This document shows, one piece after another, positions 8,427-20,361 of a DNA stretch of 64,000 nt; within the stretch, counting starts at the first letter, position 1, and each line of letters begins with the position of its first letter. The DNA is from Hydrogenovibrio crunogenus (GTDB lineage: Bacteria > Pseudomonadota > Gammaproteobacteria > Thiomicrospirales > Thiomicrospiraceae). Below the pieces are notes generated by a model, which saw only the letters and a program-made list of their open reading frames with translations, did not search any database and was not told where the DNA came from. Made by a program: the position numbers and the translations under genes. The DNA lies in assembly GCF_004786015.1 (NCBI RefSeq), contig NZ_CP032096.1, positions 1 through 64,000 of the forward strand, in the 5' to 3' direction.

Positions 8427-11400
8427 ATGAGTCGAATGATTCAGTTTTTCTTAACGCAACGCATGCTAGTGGTGCTAGTAATTTTCGGCATTGTCTCCGG
8501 AGGGTGGATGGCGTTTCAAAAAACGCCGATTGATGCATTTCCAGATGTTTCACCCGTTCAGGTCAAAGTCATCTTTAAAGCTCCGGGGATGACCCCCAGT
8601 GAGGTGGAACAGCGTGTCATTAACCCGTTAGAGTTAGAATTACTCGGCATTCCGAATCAAGTCAGCCTGCGTTCATTAGGCAAATATGCCATTGCCATCG
8701 TTACGCTTGATTTTAAAGAAGGAACAGATGTCTATTGGGCTCGCCAACAGGTCTCAGAACGATTGGCGAATGTCGATTTACCCGCTGGGGTAATGGGAGG
8801 GCTCGCCCCTTTATCAACCCCTTTAAGTGACATTTTCATGTTCACCGTTGAAGGAGACACCCTAAACAATCAGGAAAAACGGGGGTTGTTGGATTGGGTG
8901 ATTCGCCCCGCATTACGCTCGGTTCCCGGGGTTGCGGACGTCAATGCGATGGGTGGGTTGGTTAAGGTATTCAGCGTTCAACCAGATTTTAACAAGTTAC
9001 AAAGCTACCAGATTTCAGTCAACACTCTTGCGGACGCGATTCGTCACAACAACCAAAATGATGGTGCAGGACGCCTTAATCAAGGTGAAGAGGTCTTACT
9101 GGTTCGAACAGAAGGCAACCTCACTTCCATCCAGGATATTGAACAAATTGTCGTCCGTTATCAAAACGACGTGCCGATAACGGTCAAAGACCTCGCGACC
9201 GTTAAAATTGACTCGCTATACCGTAATGGTGCCGTCACTCAAAACGGCGAAGCCGAAGCCGTGCAAGGCTTGGTGATCGGACTGCGCGGCGCCAATGCGA
9301 AAAAAGTGGTGGAAGACATTCAACAACGCCTGGATGGACTTAAATCAGCCCTGCCTGATGGCATCTCACTCAGCGTTTTCTACAATCGAAGCGAACTGGT
9401 CAATAAAGCCATTTATACGGTTTCCAAAGCTTTGATTGAAGCGGTGGTGTTGGTCATTTTGGTCTTACTGGTCTTTTTGGGGAACATTCGAGCGGCCGTC
9501 ACGGTGGCATTGATTCTGCCATTAGCCGCATTGATGACCTTTATTATCATGAATCTCTATGGGCTTTCTGCTAACTTGATGTCACTTGGGGGCTTGGCGA
9601 TAGCCGTCGGGATGCTGGTCGATGCCGCGGTCGTGGTGGTGGAAAACATCGTCACCACTCAAGAACGTGACAAAGCCAACTTGCCTAAACTGCATTTGAT
9701 TTACCGTGCCTTACAGGAAGTGACGGTTCCGGTAGTCTCGGGCATCCTCATTATCATGACGGTCTTCCTGCCATTACTGACCTTGGAAGGGCTGGAAGGG
9801 AAACTGTTTGTGCCTGTTGCCTTGACCATTATTTTTGCATTGGGTAGCTCACTCATTTTATCTTTAACGGTGATTCCGACCTTGTCTTCCTTTATTTTAG
9901 GCAAGCCGTCACATAAAGAACCCTGGTTGGTGAGAAAGCTGTCCAGTGCCTACCGTCCCGCTTTAAACTGGAGTTTAGCAAACGACAAGATTGTAATTGG
10001 TGGTGCCGTCATCGCCCTGACTTTTGCTGCCTTTGTTTATACTCAGGTCGGGAAAACCTTTATGCCACAAATGGATGAGGGGAATATCATCCTGCAGGTT
10101 GAAAAAATTCCATCCATCGGTTTAAAAGAAACGGTACGGATGGACATGCGTATTCAAAAACGCTTGCTCAAAGAAGTACCAGAAATCACTCGAATCGTTG
10201 CGCGCGTCGGCTCGGATGAGCTCGGACTAGACCCAATGAGCTTGAATGATACTGATACGTTCATGGTTCTGAAACCGAAATCGGAATGGCGAATGGAAAC
10301 CAAAGAAGAGCTTATTGCCGAAATCCGCCGTGTCATGGAGCAATTTTTCCCTGGCATCAACTTTGCCTTCACGCAACCGATTCAAATGCGTGTTGACGAA
10401 ATGTTGACCGGATCGCGTGGTGACATCGCCATTAAAATTTTTGGCGAATCGCAGGAAGAGCTAACAGCATTGGCGGATGACCTGGTCAAGCGAGTGGAAA
10501 AACTCCCCGGTGCGGTGGATGTTTACACCCCGAAAAACGAGGGATTGCGTTATTTGAAACTGAAAGTGAATCGTTTAATGGCAGGACGCCTCGGCCTATC
10601 GGTCTCTGAAGTGGAAGAGATCCTTCGCACACAAATTGACGGCTTACCGATCGGCACCATTTATGAAGGCATTCGCCAAACGCCTTTGATTATCCGCGGA
10701 CCGGAAGCAACAAAAACCTCTAAACTGGAAATGTTGCAACAGCCGGTCAGTTTGAAGAATGGTCGCAGTGTGTTATTAAGCCAGTTGGTTGAGGCCGAAG
10801 AAGTCTCAGGTCCGGTTTCAGTCAGCCGTGAACAAAGTAAGCGCTACTCAACCGTGCTTGCGAATGTCACCGGGCGCGACTTGGTCAGCTTTGTTGAAGA
10901 TGCTAAAAAGCAGGCCGCTGAGATGGATGCCCCTGCTGGCTATTATTTCGAGTGGGGCGGACAATTCGAAAACCAACAAAGAGCCGCGGCCAAACTGGCC
11001 GTGGTGGTTCCGATTGCGCTGATTTTGATTTTCATTATCTTGTTTAGCACCTTCCAGTCCATCGCTCAAGCGTTAATGGTATTGGTGAATATTCCATTTG
11101 CATTGATTGGCGGCATTATGGCGCTTTGGATTACAGGAGAATATTTATCGGTGCCCGCATCGGTCGGGTTTATCGCTCTATTGGGGATTGCCGTCTTGAA
11201 CGGTGTCGTGATGATCAGCTACTTCAACCAATTGGTTGCAAACGGGTTGACGGTTGCGGAAGCGGTTGTGGAAGGGGCTTTAAGACGACTCCGTCCAGTG
11301 TTAATGACGGCTTCAATTGCCGCACTCGGTTTGCTTCCTTTGGTGTTTGCAACAGGCGCTGGTTCTGAAATCCAACGTCCACTCGCCATTGTGGTCATTG

Positions 11401-11513
11401 GTGGACTGATTACATCCACCTTACTCACGCTGATGATTTTACCGATCATTTATCGACGCTTTGGGTTGAAATCCTTAGGCCTTCCTTCTGAATCACAGGA
11501 GTCAAAAACATGA
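8427..11513 (+). CDS. RND heavy-metal efflux pump (CzcA/CusA-like, HME family)
   Basis: Proton-driven inner-membrane pump of about 1,028 residues with the 12-helix RND plan and two large periplasmic loops. The N-terminus, with TPIDAFPDVSPVQVKV and DVYWARQQVSERL, is HME-type rather than drug-efflux type. TM4 carries the proton-relay motif VDAAVVVVEN with D399. The second half has the usual QMRVDEMLTGSRGDIAIKIF segment. I chose ATG 8427, 9 bases after a strong GGAAGGGGG site, over a GTG at 8418. Either start lies close to or overlaps the adaptor stop at 8425. Confidence 0.93.
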   Translation: MSRMIQFFLTQRMLVVLVIFGIVSGGWMAFQKTPIDAFPDVSPVQVKVIFKAPGMTPSEVEQRVINPLELELLGIPNQVSLRSLGKYAIAIVTLDFKEGTDVYWARQQVSERLANVDLPAGVMGGLAPLSTPLSDIFMFTVEGDTLNNQEKRGLLDWVIRPALRSVPGVADVNAMGGLVKVFSVQPDFNKLQSYQISVNTLADAIRHNNQNDGAGRLNQGEEVLLVRTEGNLTSIQDIEQIVVRYQNDVPITVKDLATVKIDSLYRNGAVTQNGEAEAVQGLVIGLRGANAKKVVEDIQQRLDGLKSALPDGISLSVFYNRSELVNKAIYTVSKALIEAVVLVILVLLVFLGNIRAAVTVALILPLAALMTFIIMNLYGLSANLMSLGGLAIAVGMLVDAAVVVVENIVTTQERDKANLPKLHLIYRALQEVTVPVVSGILIIMTVFLPLLTLEGLEGKLFVPVALTIIFALGSSLILSLTVIPTLSSFILGKPSHKEPWLVRKLSSAYRPALNWSLANDKIVIGGAVIALTFAAFVYTQVGKTFMPQMDEGNIILQVEKIPSIGLKETVRMDMRIQKRLLKEVPEITRIVARVGSDELGLDPMSLNDTDTFMVLKPKSEWRMETKEELIAEIRRVMEQFFPGINFAFTQPIQMRVDEMLTGSRGDIAIKIFGESQEELTALADDLVKRVEKLPGAVDVYTPKNEGLRYLKLKVNRLMAGRLGLSVSEVEEILRTQIDGLPIGTIYEGIRQTPLIIRGPEATKTSKLEMLQQPVSLKNGRSVLLSQLVEAEEVSGPVSVSREQSKRYSTVLANVTGRDLVSFVEDAKKQAAEMDAPAGYYFEWGGQFENQQRAAAKLAVVVPIALILIFIILFSTFQSIAQALMVLVNIPFALIGGIMALWITGEYLSVPASVGFIALLGIAVLNGVVMISYFNQLVANGLTVAEAVVEGALRRLRPVLMTASIAALGLLPLVFATGAGSEIQRPLAIVVIGGLITSTLLTLMILPIIYRRFGLKSLGLPSESQESKT

Positions 11514-11830
11514 GTGCTACTTCTGAATCTTCGGCTGCCGTCACCTTACAGCTATTAGTTGATTGCAAGCTACAGCATGACCTCACGGATCAACTGCTGG
11601 TGCTAAATCCAGCGGTGTCCTTTCAGCTGCATGAGGTCAAGTCTTATCATCAGCAACAGTCTTTGGAAACCACTTCAGAAAAGGTCTCTGGTTACCAGCC
11701 AAAGATCATTCTGAATATCCAAACGACAGAAACCTTTTACCCGGAAATATTGGCTCACCTCAAAAAGGCCGTGCCGCATACCCGGCTGTACTACCAAGTG
11801 TTTCCATGCCTCGCACAGGGCATTTATTAA
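11510..11830 (+). CDS. DUF3240 family protein of the efflux operon
   Basis: Small soluble protein of 106 residues without signal peptide or membrane helix. The layout is a beta-alpha-beta fold with a variable middle (about 40-65), ending TRLYYQVFPCLAQGIY, which matches the DUF3240 family tail pattern. DUF3240 genes are often found after CzcA/CusA-type pumps. Here it overlaps the pump stop by 4 bases and is the last gene before a strong terminator. Function unknown; a PII-like ferredoxin fold and a role in pump regulation or metal sensing are possible but unproven. Confidence 0.75.
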   Translation: MSATSESSAAVTLQLLVDCKLQHDLTDQLLVLNPAVSFQLHEVKSYHQQQSLETTSEKVSGYQPKIILNIQTTETFYPEILAHLKKAVPHTRLYYQVFPCLAQGIY

Positions 11831-11842
11831 TGTTCTGTTTCA

Positions 11843-11868
11843 AAAAATAGCCAGGCCTGGCTATTTTT
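11843..11868 (+). terminator. CCAGGCCTGG terminator of the efflux operon
   Basis: A 26-bp perfect palindrome: AAAAATAG, core 11851-11860, then CTATTTTT. The A/T arms give a T tract on both strands. It starts 12 bases after the DUF3240 stop. Confidence 0.85.
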
Positions 11869-11918
11869 AAGGCAGAATACGTCTTTTTCAATCAGACCTT
11901 GGGTTCCGTGAAAAGACC

Positions 11919-12824
11919 ATGTCCTTCATTAATCTATTTCGACTCATCCTGCTCTCTGTGCTTTGGAGCGTTTCCTTCTTGTTTTTAAAACTCGGCGCAT
12001 CGGTCTTTGGCGCAGGCATTTTAATTGAAATCCGAGTGTTCTCTGCTGCAATACTCTTGACGCTAATCGCGTGGTGGATGAAGCGCCGATTAAGCTTATC
12101 CGAACATAAAACCCACTATCTCATTATTGGTTTTTTTAATTTAGCCTTGCCGTTTACGCTCTTTGCTTATGCAGCACAATTTCTAGATGTCTCTTTAATG
12201 GCGGTACTGAATTCCTCTGCACCGATCTTTGGTGCCTTATTCAGTATACTTTGGCTGAAAACCAAACTCACACCGGGTATTTTCCTGGGGCTCTTATTAG
12301 GGGTTACTGGCGTCGTGGTGCTGTCTTGGGAAGGTTTGATAATTCAAGACAAAATTGATTGGATACCGTTACTAGCGAGCCTTGGGGGAGCAGCTTGCTA
12401 TGCCGTTGCCAGTGTTTACGCAAAGAAAACCAGTCAAGCCATTTCCCCTTTTGATAATGCACGAGGAACGCTTTGGGCGGCGAGTTTATTAGTGCTACCA
12501 GCTGCGTTGCTGATTCCAATACAACAGCCTCCCATCGCAATGGATTGGGTCTGGGCTCTGGCGCTTGGAATATTATCCACCGGTGTGGCATTTATGATTT
12601 ACTTTAAAATCATCGAAGAAGAAGGACCGATTAAAGCCTTGTCGGTCACTTTCATTATTCCGGTTTTCGGCGTGCTGTGGGGCTACGGGTTCATGGATGA
12701 AAAAATTGGTTGGAACCTTTTGATCGGTGGCGGGTTGATCTTGCTGGCGGTTGCCCTGACCAATGAGCTGCTTCGGTTTCCTTTTTTTCAAAAAAGTACC
12801 ATCAATAAATCTTTGGATTTATAA
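11919..12824 (+). CDS. DMT-superfamily (EamA) transporter
   Basis: Inner-membrane metabolite exporter of 301 residues with ten predicted helices arranged as two EamA repeats. The first repeat includes SVLWSVSFLFLKLGASVFG near the start, and the second includes LGILSTGVAFMIYFKIIEEEGPIKA. Substrate unknown. It is a single gene between the efflux terminator and the SYLF gene; no strong ribosome binding site precedes the chosen ATG. Confidence 0.88.
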   Translation: MSFINLFRLILLSVLWSVSFLFLKLGASVFGAGILIEIRVFSAAILLTLIAWWMKRRLSLSEHKTHYLIIGFFNLALPFTLFAYAAQFLDVSLMAVLNSSAPIFGALFSILWLKTKLTPGIFLGLLLGVTGVVVLSWEGLIIQDKIDWIPLLASLGGAACYAVASVYAKKTSQAISPFDNARGTLWAASLLVLPAALLIPIQQPPIAMDWVWALALGILSTGVAFMIYFKIIEEEGPIKALSVTFIIPVFGVLWGYGFMDEKIGWNLLIGGGLILLAVALTNELLRFPFFQKSTINKSLDL

Positions 12825-12922
12825 ACCCACTAAAAAATCCGAGGCTGGCTCTATACGGTTAACATACAACTTAAAAGGGCTTATAATGATTTTTTATTTA
12901 CCCATTTTTCATTGGAGCTTAC

Positions 12923-13483
12923 ATGCCTCGTTTATTATTGCCACTATTGTTAGTGCTTTCATTTTTCTCCTCCAGCACTTTGGCGGATGAATACCGTGAC
13001 ACGGTTAAAATGTTTCAAGATGCTGACGCGCCTAACGCCTTTTTTAAGTCCGCTTATGGCTATGCGGTGTTTCCAACCATTGGAAAAGCCGGGTTTTTCA
13101 TAGGGGGCGCTTATGGGGAAGGCCGAGTGTATCAACATAATAAATTTACTGGGACAACAACCATGACTCAAGCATCGGTTGGTTTCCAACTGGGGGGTCA
13201 AGCCTACAGCCAAATTATCTTCTTTGAAGATGCACGTGCTTATAATGAATTTACCAGCGGTAACTTTGAATTCAGTGCACAGGCAAGTGCAATCGCCATT
13301 ACGGCTGGCGCCTCTGCTGAAGCGGGTACAAAAGGCACGGGAACGTCTGCCAGTGGAGGGCAAAATAACGCGACTACCTCTGCGAATTACTACCGAGGTA
13401 TGGCGACCTTTGTCATTGCGAAAGGTGGATTAATGTATGAAGCTGCCATTGCCGGCCAAAAGTTTAGTTTCACCCCTAAATAA
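12923..13483 (+). CDS. SYLF/YSC84-type lipid-binding protein
   Basis: Secreted protein of 186 residues with a signal peptide ending near SSSTLA and a SYLF domain over the rest. Domain hallmarks are FFKSAYGYAVFPTIGKAGF, GGAYGEGRVY, and the Ala/Ser-rich FSAQASAIAITAGASAEAG. SYLF domains bind phosphoinositides in eukaryotes; the bacterial role is unclear, probably periplasmic or outer-membrane associated. The next gene begins 11 bases later, so the two may be cotranscribed. Confidence 0.85.
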   Translation: MPRLLLPLLLVLSFFSSSTLADEYRDTVKMFQDADAPNAFFKSAYGYAVFPTIGKAGFFIGGAYGEGRVYQHNKFTGTTTMTQASVGFQLGGQAYSQIIFFEDARAYNEFTSGNFEFSAQASAIAITAGASAEAGTKGTGTSASGGQNNATTSANYYRGMATFVIAKGGLMYEAAIAGQKFSFTPK

Positions 13484-13493
13484 GAGGCATTCC

Positions 13494-14528
13494 GTGTATG
13501 TACGGGGGGTTCTAACCGTCTTGAGCACCGCTCTGTTACTGATAGGCTGTGCTCATTCTCCCATGCAGGGCAGTCATGCTAATCATGAACAGGCCGAGCC
13601 TCCTTTATCAACGCTGGAAACTTTGTATGACTATCGCTTAATTGATACTCACTCCAATACACCCATCCATTTAAATCAACTGGTGCAGCAACTCAAAGAT
13701 AAAGATGTCATCTTTATTGGTGAGTTCCATGGTAATCAAGCCTCTCATCTTCTTGAGGCGCAATTACAGGCCGCACTTTATCAACAGCACCCAAACCAAA
13801 TTCTCTCACTGGAACAGTTTAATCGGGACCAACAACCGATTTTAAACCATTATCTGGAAGGAACCATTGGAGAAAAAACGCTGATTAAAGAAGCGCCAAC
13901 CTGGCCGAACTATGCTGGTAGTTATCGGCCGACGATTGAATTCGCTAAACAGCAATTTTTACCGGTGGTCGCCGCAAATGCACCGGCACAAACGGTTCGC
14001 TGTGTGGGCCGCCAAGGCACCGACTATCTGCAAAAATTATCTCATACAGAAAGAAGCTTAATCGCTCAAGACCCTTTTCACTCCACACCCGCTTATAACG
14101 AAAAATTTCAACAGTTTTTAGCCGATCAAATGGGCAGCGCTCACTCAAAAGATAACCATGACAAACCACCAAGCAATCGTTACATGGCACAGCTTTTACG
14201 CGACAACACCATGGCGGAAAGCATCAACCAAGTACTCAAACAATCACCTGAAGCTCAAGTACTTCACTTGAATGGTGCCTTTCACAGCAATGAATCTTTA
14301 GGCACGGTGGCTGCCCTAAAAAGACTCAACCCTTCTCTTAACATTGCTGTGATCAGTCCTGTCCGTGTCACCGACCCAGAGAAGCCCCGTTATCAATTAT
14401 CAGATTTAACACTGGGAGATTATCTCTATCTGATTCAACCGCAACCGGTTGATTACGTCCAGGCTTCAAAGCGTCAAGACGCTTTTAAAGCCATGTTTGA
14501 AAACGCCGCACAAAAGCCTTGCCGTTAA
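13494..14528 (+). CDS. ChaN-family lipoprotein
   Basis: Haem-regulated-transporter-associated lipoprotein family (ChaN, Pfam Cofac_haem_bdg). I chose GTG 13494: AGAGG lies 6 bases upstream and the product starts with a lipoprotein signal with lipobox LLIGC. A longer frame back to 13437 would lose the signal. 344 residues. Family motifs are DVIFIGEFHGNQASH, LSLEQFNRDQQP, and a late LHLNGAFHSNESLG. In Campylobacter ChaN binds haem between two monomers. No haem transport genes are adjacent here, so substrate is inference. Confidence 0.82.
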   Translation: MYVRGVLTVLSTALLLIGCAHSPMQGSHANHEQAEPPLSTLETLYDYRLIDTHSNTPIHLNQLVQQLKDKDVIFIGEFHGNQASHLLEAQLQAALYQQHPNQILSLEQFNRDQQPILNHYLEGTIGEKTLIKEAPTWPNYAGSYRPTIEFAKQQFLPVVAANAPAQTVRCVGRQGTDYLQKLSHTERSLIAQDPFHSTPAYNEKFQQFLADQMGSAHSKDNHDKPPSNRYMAQLLRDNTMAESINQVLKQSPEAQVLHLNGAFHSNESLGTVAALKRLNPSLNIAVISPVRVTDPEKPRYQLSDLTLGDYLYLIQPQPVDYVQASKRQDAFKAMFENAAQKPCR

Positions 14529-14583
14529 CTCACAGACTTTCTTTTACGTTTCATGTGAAACCTTTTATATCATGCTCGACATT

Positions 14584-14595
14584 GTCAGGCCTGGC
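14584..14595 (+). terminator. Variant CAGGCCTGG hairpin after the ChaN-like gene
   Basis: GTCAGGCCTGGC carries one change from the core (T for the first C). In RNA this still pairs as a U-G wobble. TAAATTTTA follows, so a weak terminator between the ChaN-like gene and gyrB. Confidence 0.5.
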
Positions 14596-14808
14596 TAAAT
14601 TTTAGGCAAATATACGTGGATTTAAAAAAGCGATATGACCCAGCCATCCACATTTCTCTCTAATTAAAGATGCATTTATTTTCATTTAAAATTCAACCAC
14701 TTAAAAACTCGACTCCCAGCATATTTTAACTACTACAAAAAAAGACAAATTATGGTAAAATTGTCTGGCTAATTTTGCACGCTAACCCCCTAAAAAATAA
14801 TACATTGA

Positions 14809-17262
<2,454 letters not shown>

Positions 17263-17362
17263 TCCACATCACTAGCTAAAATTTAATAAAAATAATCGAA
17301 AAATTTACTTTAAGAAATAAGTTAAATCGATTCTAATACCCCAAATTTATTTTTAAACTTTA

Positions 17363-17393
17363 AAACTTAGCACTCTTTAATGAGGCTAAGTTT
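17363..17393. repeat. Inverted repeat upstream of prkB
   Basis: AAACTTAGC (17363-17371) and GCTAAGTTT (17385-17393) pair over 9 bp with a 13-base spacer, 45 bases before prkB. It could be a gyrB terminator without a good T tract or an operator for prkB. LysR-type CbbR sites have a T-N11-A form, but I cannot assign it. Confidence 0.4.
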
Positions 17394-17438
17394 ATAGCTG
17401 AACCTGTTGGGAAGGCTATAAAACAATAGGAGACGGAT

Positions 17439-18380
17439 ATGTCAGTAGAACATCCAATTGTCACAGTAACAGGCTCTTCAGGAGCTGGAACATCATTTGT
17501 TAAGCGTGCGGTAGAAAAAATTTTCGATCGCGAAAACTTAAACGTTGCGATTGTTGAAGGGGATAGTTACCACAAATACAACCGTGCAGAAATGAAAGAA
17601 AAAGTTGCTGCATCCAAAGAAAGCGGCGGACCAGTATTAACGCACTTTTCTGAGCATGCAAATGAATTTGCCGAACTGGAAGCACTTTTTAAAGAATATA
17701 AAGAAAACGGAACGGGTAAGCAACGTTACTACATCCATAGTGATGAAGAAGCCGATGAACATAACGCTCGTCTAGGCACGAACTTCTCTTCAGGTGAATT
17801 CACGCCTTGGGAACCCATTCCAGAAGGGACAGATGTACTGTTCTATGAAGGTCTTCACGGTATGGTAAAACGTATGGATCACGGACCTAAGGAAGGGATG
17901 CATAATGTTGCTCAATACGTTGACCTAGGGATTGGGGTTGCACCATCAATCAATATCGAGTGGATGCAGAAAATCTATCGTGATACATCTGAACGTCCTT
18001 ATTCAGTTGAACAAGTTCGTGATGTCATCCTTGAGCGAATGCCTGACTATATTGAAACCATCGTACCTCAGTTCCACCGTACTCATATCAATTTCCACCG
18101 TGTGCCGTTGATTGATACGTCTGACCCATTCTCAACAATGTCTCCAGACGCGCCGATGGGACCTGCTCCAGAAGATTCATTAATCATCTGTCACGTCCGT
18201 CACCAAGACATTGACTTGGAAGCGGTTAAAGCCAAAATCCCTGGAGCTTTCCTTCAAAACGAAGAAACTCTAGTGTGTGGTGGTGAGCACATGGTTGAAG
18301 CAATGGACTTAATGATGACACCTATCATTCAAAACCTTATTGCTAAAAAGCGTGATGCGATGGCTAAGTTAAACGGCTAA
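17439..18380 (+). CDS. prkB: Phosphoribulokinase
   Basis: Converts ribulose 5-phosphate and ATP to ribulose 1,5-bisphosphate, the Rubisco substrate, so it marks a Calvin cycle. 313 residues, the proteobacterial class. Walker A is GSSGAGTS at 12-19. DSYHKYNRAEM supplies substrate-binding residues and VLFYEGLHGMV the catalytic-loop region. An AGGAGA site lies 8 bases before the ATG. It sits alone rather than in a cbb operon; Rubisco genes are not in the window. A strong terminator follows. Confidence 0.96.
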   Translation: MSVEHPIVTVTGSSGAGTSFVKRAVEKIFDRENLNVAIVEGDSYHKYNRAEMKEKVAASKESGGPVLTHFSEHANEFAELEALFKEYKENGTGKQRYYIHSDEEADEHNARLGTNFSSGEFTPWEPIPEGTDVLFYEGLHGMVKRMDHGPKEGMHNVAQYVDLGIGVAPSINIEWMQKIYRDTSERPYSVEQVRDVILERMPDYIETIVPQFHRTHINFHRVPLIDTSDPFSTMSPDAPMGPAPEDSLIICHVRHQDIDLEAVKAKIPGAFLQNEETLVCGGEHMVEAMDLMMTPIIQNLIAKKRDAMAKLNG

Positions 18381-18398
18381 TGTTTAACAGCCCGTTAT

Positions 18399-18426
18399 AA
18401 AAAACCCGCTTAAAGCGGGTTTTTTT
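18399..18426 (+). terminator. Intrinsic terminator of prkB
   Basis: AAAAAACCCGCT pairs with AGCGGGTTTTTT around a TAA loop, ending in seven T. Its A tract also lets it act from the other strand for the convergent DUF389 gene. Confidence 0.92.
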
Positions 18427-18450
18427 ATAGGTATCTTAAAAGACACAACC

Positions 18451-20334
18451 CTATTTCTTCAAAATCGCAGTGGTGGCTTCTAACTGAATCGACTCTCCTA
18501 ACCGAGTCTCTATTTGACTTTTCACCGCGTTGATTTGCTCGCTTTTCAATCCATGTTCCGATAATAGCTTAACCGACACATAAATCGGATCATCATTTCG
18601 AATACTCACGTCTTTCAAGACGACGCCTTCAATGGTCAGATCTTTCAAAGCCATGGCTGCTCGTTGTTCCGTCACCAAACTCTTAAACGCGAACCCTAAA
18701 GGAATACTGATGATCACCACAAACGTGAGTGATAAAACCAATCCTTTCTTAGCCAAATGAAATGGACTGAATCCCATCACTAAAAAAGTGGCTGATGCCG
18801 CCAACACAATACCAACCAAGTTCGTCATAAACAACAAAAAGGCACCAGAGAATACATTCCAATCCCACCAGCCAATTCCGATGGCGGAAACCCCGAGTGG
18901 AGGAACCAAAGCCACCGCAATAGCAACCCCCGCCAAACTCTTCGCGACTTCCGATCTCGCACTCGCATAGGCAGCGGCAATACCTGAAATAATAGCAACC
19001 CCCAAATCCAGTATGGTTGGGCTTAATCGAGCACTGATTTCAGAGTTCACCGTATATAACGGAGTTAACAGTGTCAGTAACGTGCCAAAAAATAACGACA
19101 AAACAATGCCGATGAAAAGGGTTTTCGCGCTGGTGGCGACCAGGTCCCCATTTTGCCTTAACACGCCCATTGAAAGGGAAACAATCGGAGACATTAAGGG
19201 CGCTAAAATCATCGCCCCAATGATCACGGGGGAAGAGTTGGCAAACAAACCGACGGTAGCCAGTAAAATCGCCAATACCATCAAAACCAAATAAGCTTCA
19301 GATGCTTGAGCATTTTCTCTCAAAGTCATGAAAACCTCTTTGACTTCTTCTTGGTCGGCATGGTGAATCAAGGGAAGATGCTGCGTTACCAACTCTTTGA
19401 CCACCTGGCCTTTCGGCAATCGATCCACCCGAACCGATTCTTTCTGATCCTGGCTACTGACCTTTTCAGGCATGGTTTTACTGAGTACTTGTAACGCATC
19501 ATTTTCTACCGAAACATTAACACTTTCAGCATGGTGAGCTACCCCATCAATGCTGAAATCCACCAAGTCATTCCCACTAACCTTCACGCTTTCTGTTTTG
19601 ATATGCCCTAAATAATTTGGCAAAGTACCTTTAGCGAATACTTTTTTCGGTAAAACGCGCGTTAACAAAAAATGCAGCACTTCTGAAATACTCCGAGGCG
19701 CTAAAATCACTGCATTCAAAGTCGCTTCATCTTTTTCGGTTTCCCCAACCACTCTTTTGGTAAATTCACTGTTACCGGGACGGTACACGATCGTGATGCC
19801 TAAAGCCGCCGTATTCACCTGGTTTTCTTTTTTGGTCAAAAATTGATATGGCAGCAAACAGGTCTTTTTCAAATTAAACGTTAACAACATCAGGTTCTTA
19901 AATTTGCACCATAAACTTTCATCAACCAACGCCGCCGGTTTCATAATATCCGGATTCCCAATCATGACCGTGCCGAGAACCACTTCATGGTTGCATAACA
20001 TTAAATCAGCTGGTGTTGCATCCGTTGCCGCCAAAATATCCTCTATCGCGTCGGACGGCTTTTGTGGAATAAAGAATGCACGATAAGCACGAACCATTTC
20101 CGGATGCGGAATGAATCCAATCTGCCATTTCTCAGCCGATGCAATCGGTAGTATTTGACATAAGTCTTCATCGCCCAACCAGGTTAGCACTGGACTTGAA
20201 GGAGATAACCCCTCTAATGATTGGCCTTGGTAAGCAACCCACTCACAAGCGTCCGGCAATAATGGTTTAATCTCTTGTTCAAACGCACTTGAATCGATTT
20301 TAGCGTCATATAAAACCAAGTATTTTTTTGTCAC
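18451..20334 (-). CDS. DUF389 membrane protein with lipid-kinase-like N-terminal half
   Basis: Protein of 627 residues. The C-terminal half (about 340-530) is the TIGR00341/DUF389 membrane domain, with SSPVIIGAMILAPLMSPIVS and the Ala/Gly-rich GIAAAYASARSEVAKSLAGV. The N-terminal 300 residues are soluble; part of them (near 170-300, with DFSIDGVAHHAESVNVSV) resembles the C-terminal domain of diacylglycerol-kinase-like lipid kinases, an inference from pattern only. The GTG start is supported by AGGAG 6 bases upstream. Function unknown. It diverges from the MipA gene across three palindromes. Confidence 0.8.
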   Translation of the reverse strand: MTKKYLVLYDAKIDSSAFEQEIKPLLPDACEWVAYQGQSLEGLSPSSPVLTWLGDEDLCQILPIASAEKWQIGFIPHPEMVRAYRAFFIPQKPSDAIEDILAATDATPADLMLCNHEVVLGTVMIGNPDIMKPAALVDESLWCKFKNLMLLTFNLKKTCLLPYQFLTKKENQVNTAALGITIVYRPGNSEFTKRVVGETEKDEATLNAVILAPRSISEVLHFLLTRVLPKKVFAKGTLPNYLGHIKTESVKVSGNDLVDFSIDGVAHHAESVNVSVENDALQVLSKTMPEKVSSQDQKESVRVDRLPKGQVVKELVTQHLPLIHHADQEEVKEVFMTLRENAQASEAYLVLMVLAILLATVGLFANSSPVIIGAMILAPLMSPIVSLSMGVLRQNGDLVATSAKTLFIGIVLSLFFGTLLTLLTPLYTVNSEISARLSPTILDLGVAIISGIAAAYASARSEVAKSLAGVAIAVALVPPLGVSAIGIGWWDWNVFSGAFLLFMTNLVGIVLAASATFLVMGFSPFHLAKKGLVLSLTFVVIISIPLGFAFKSLVTEQRAAMALKDLTIEGVVLKDVSIRNDDPIYVSVKLLSEHGLKSEQINAVKSQIETRLGESIQLEATTAILKK

Positions 20335-20361
20335 CTTTTACTCCTAGGCAATTCACTTCCG

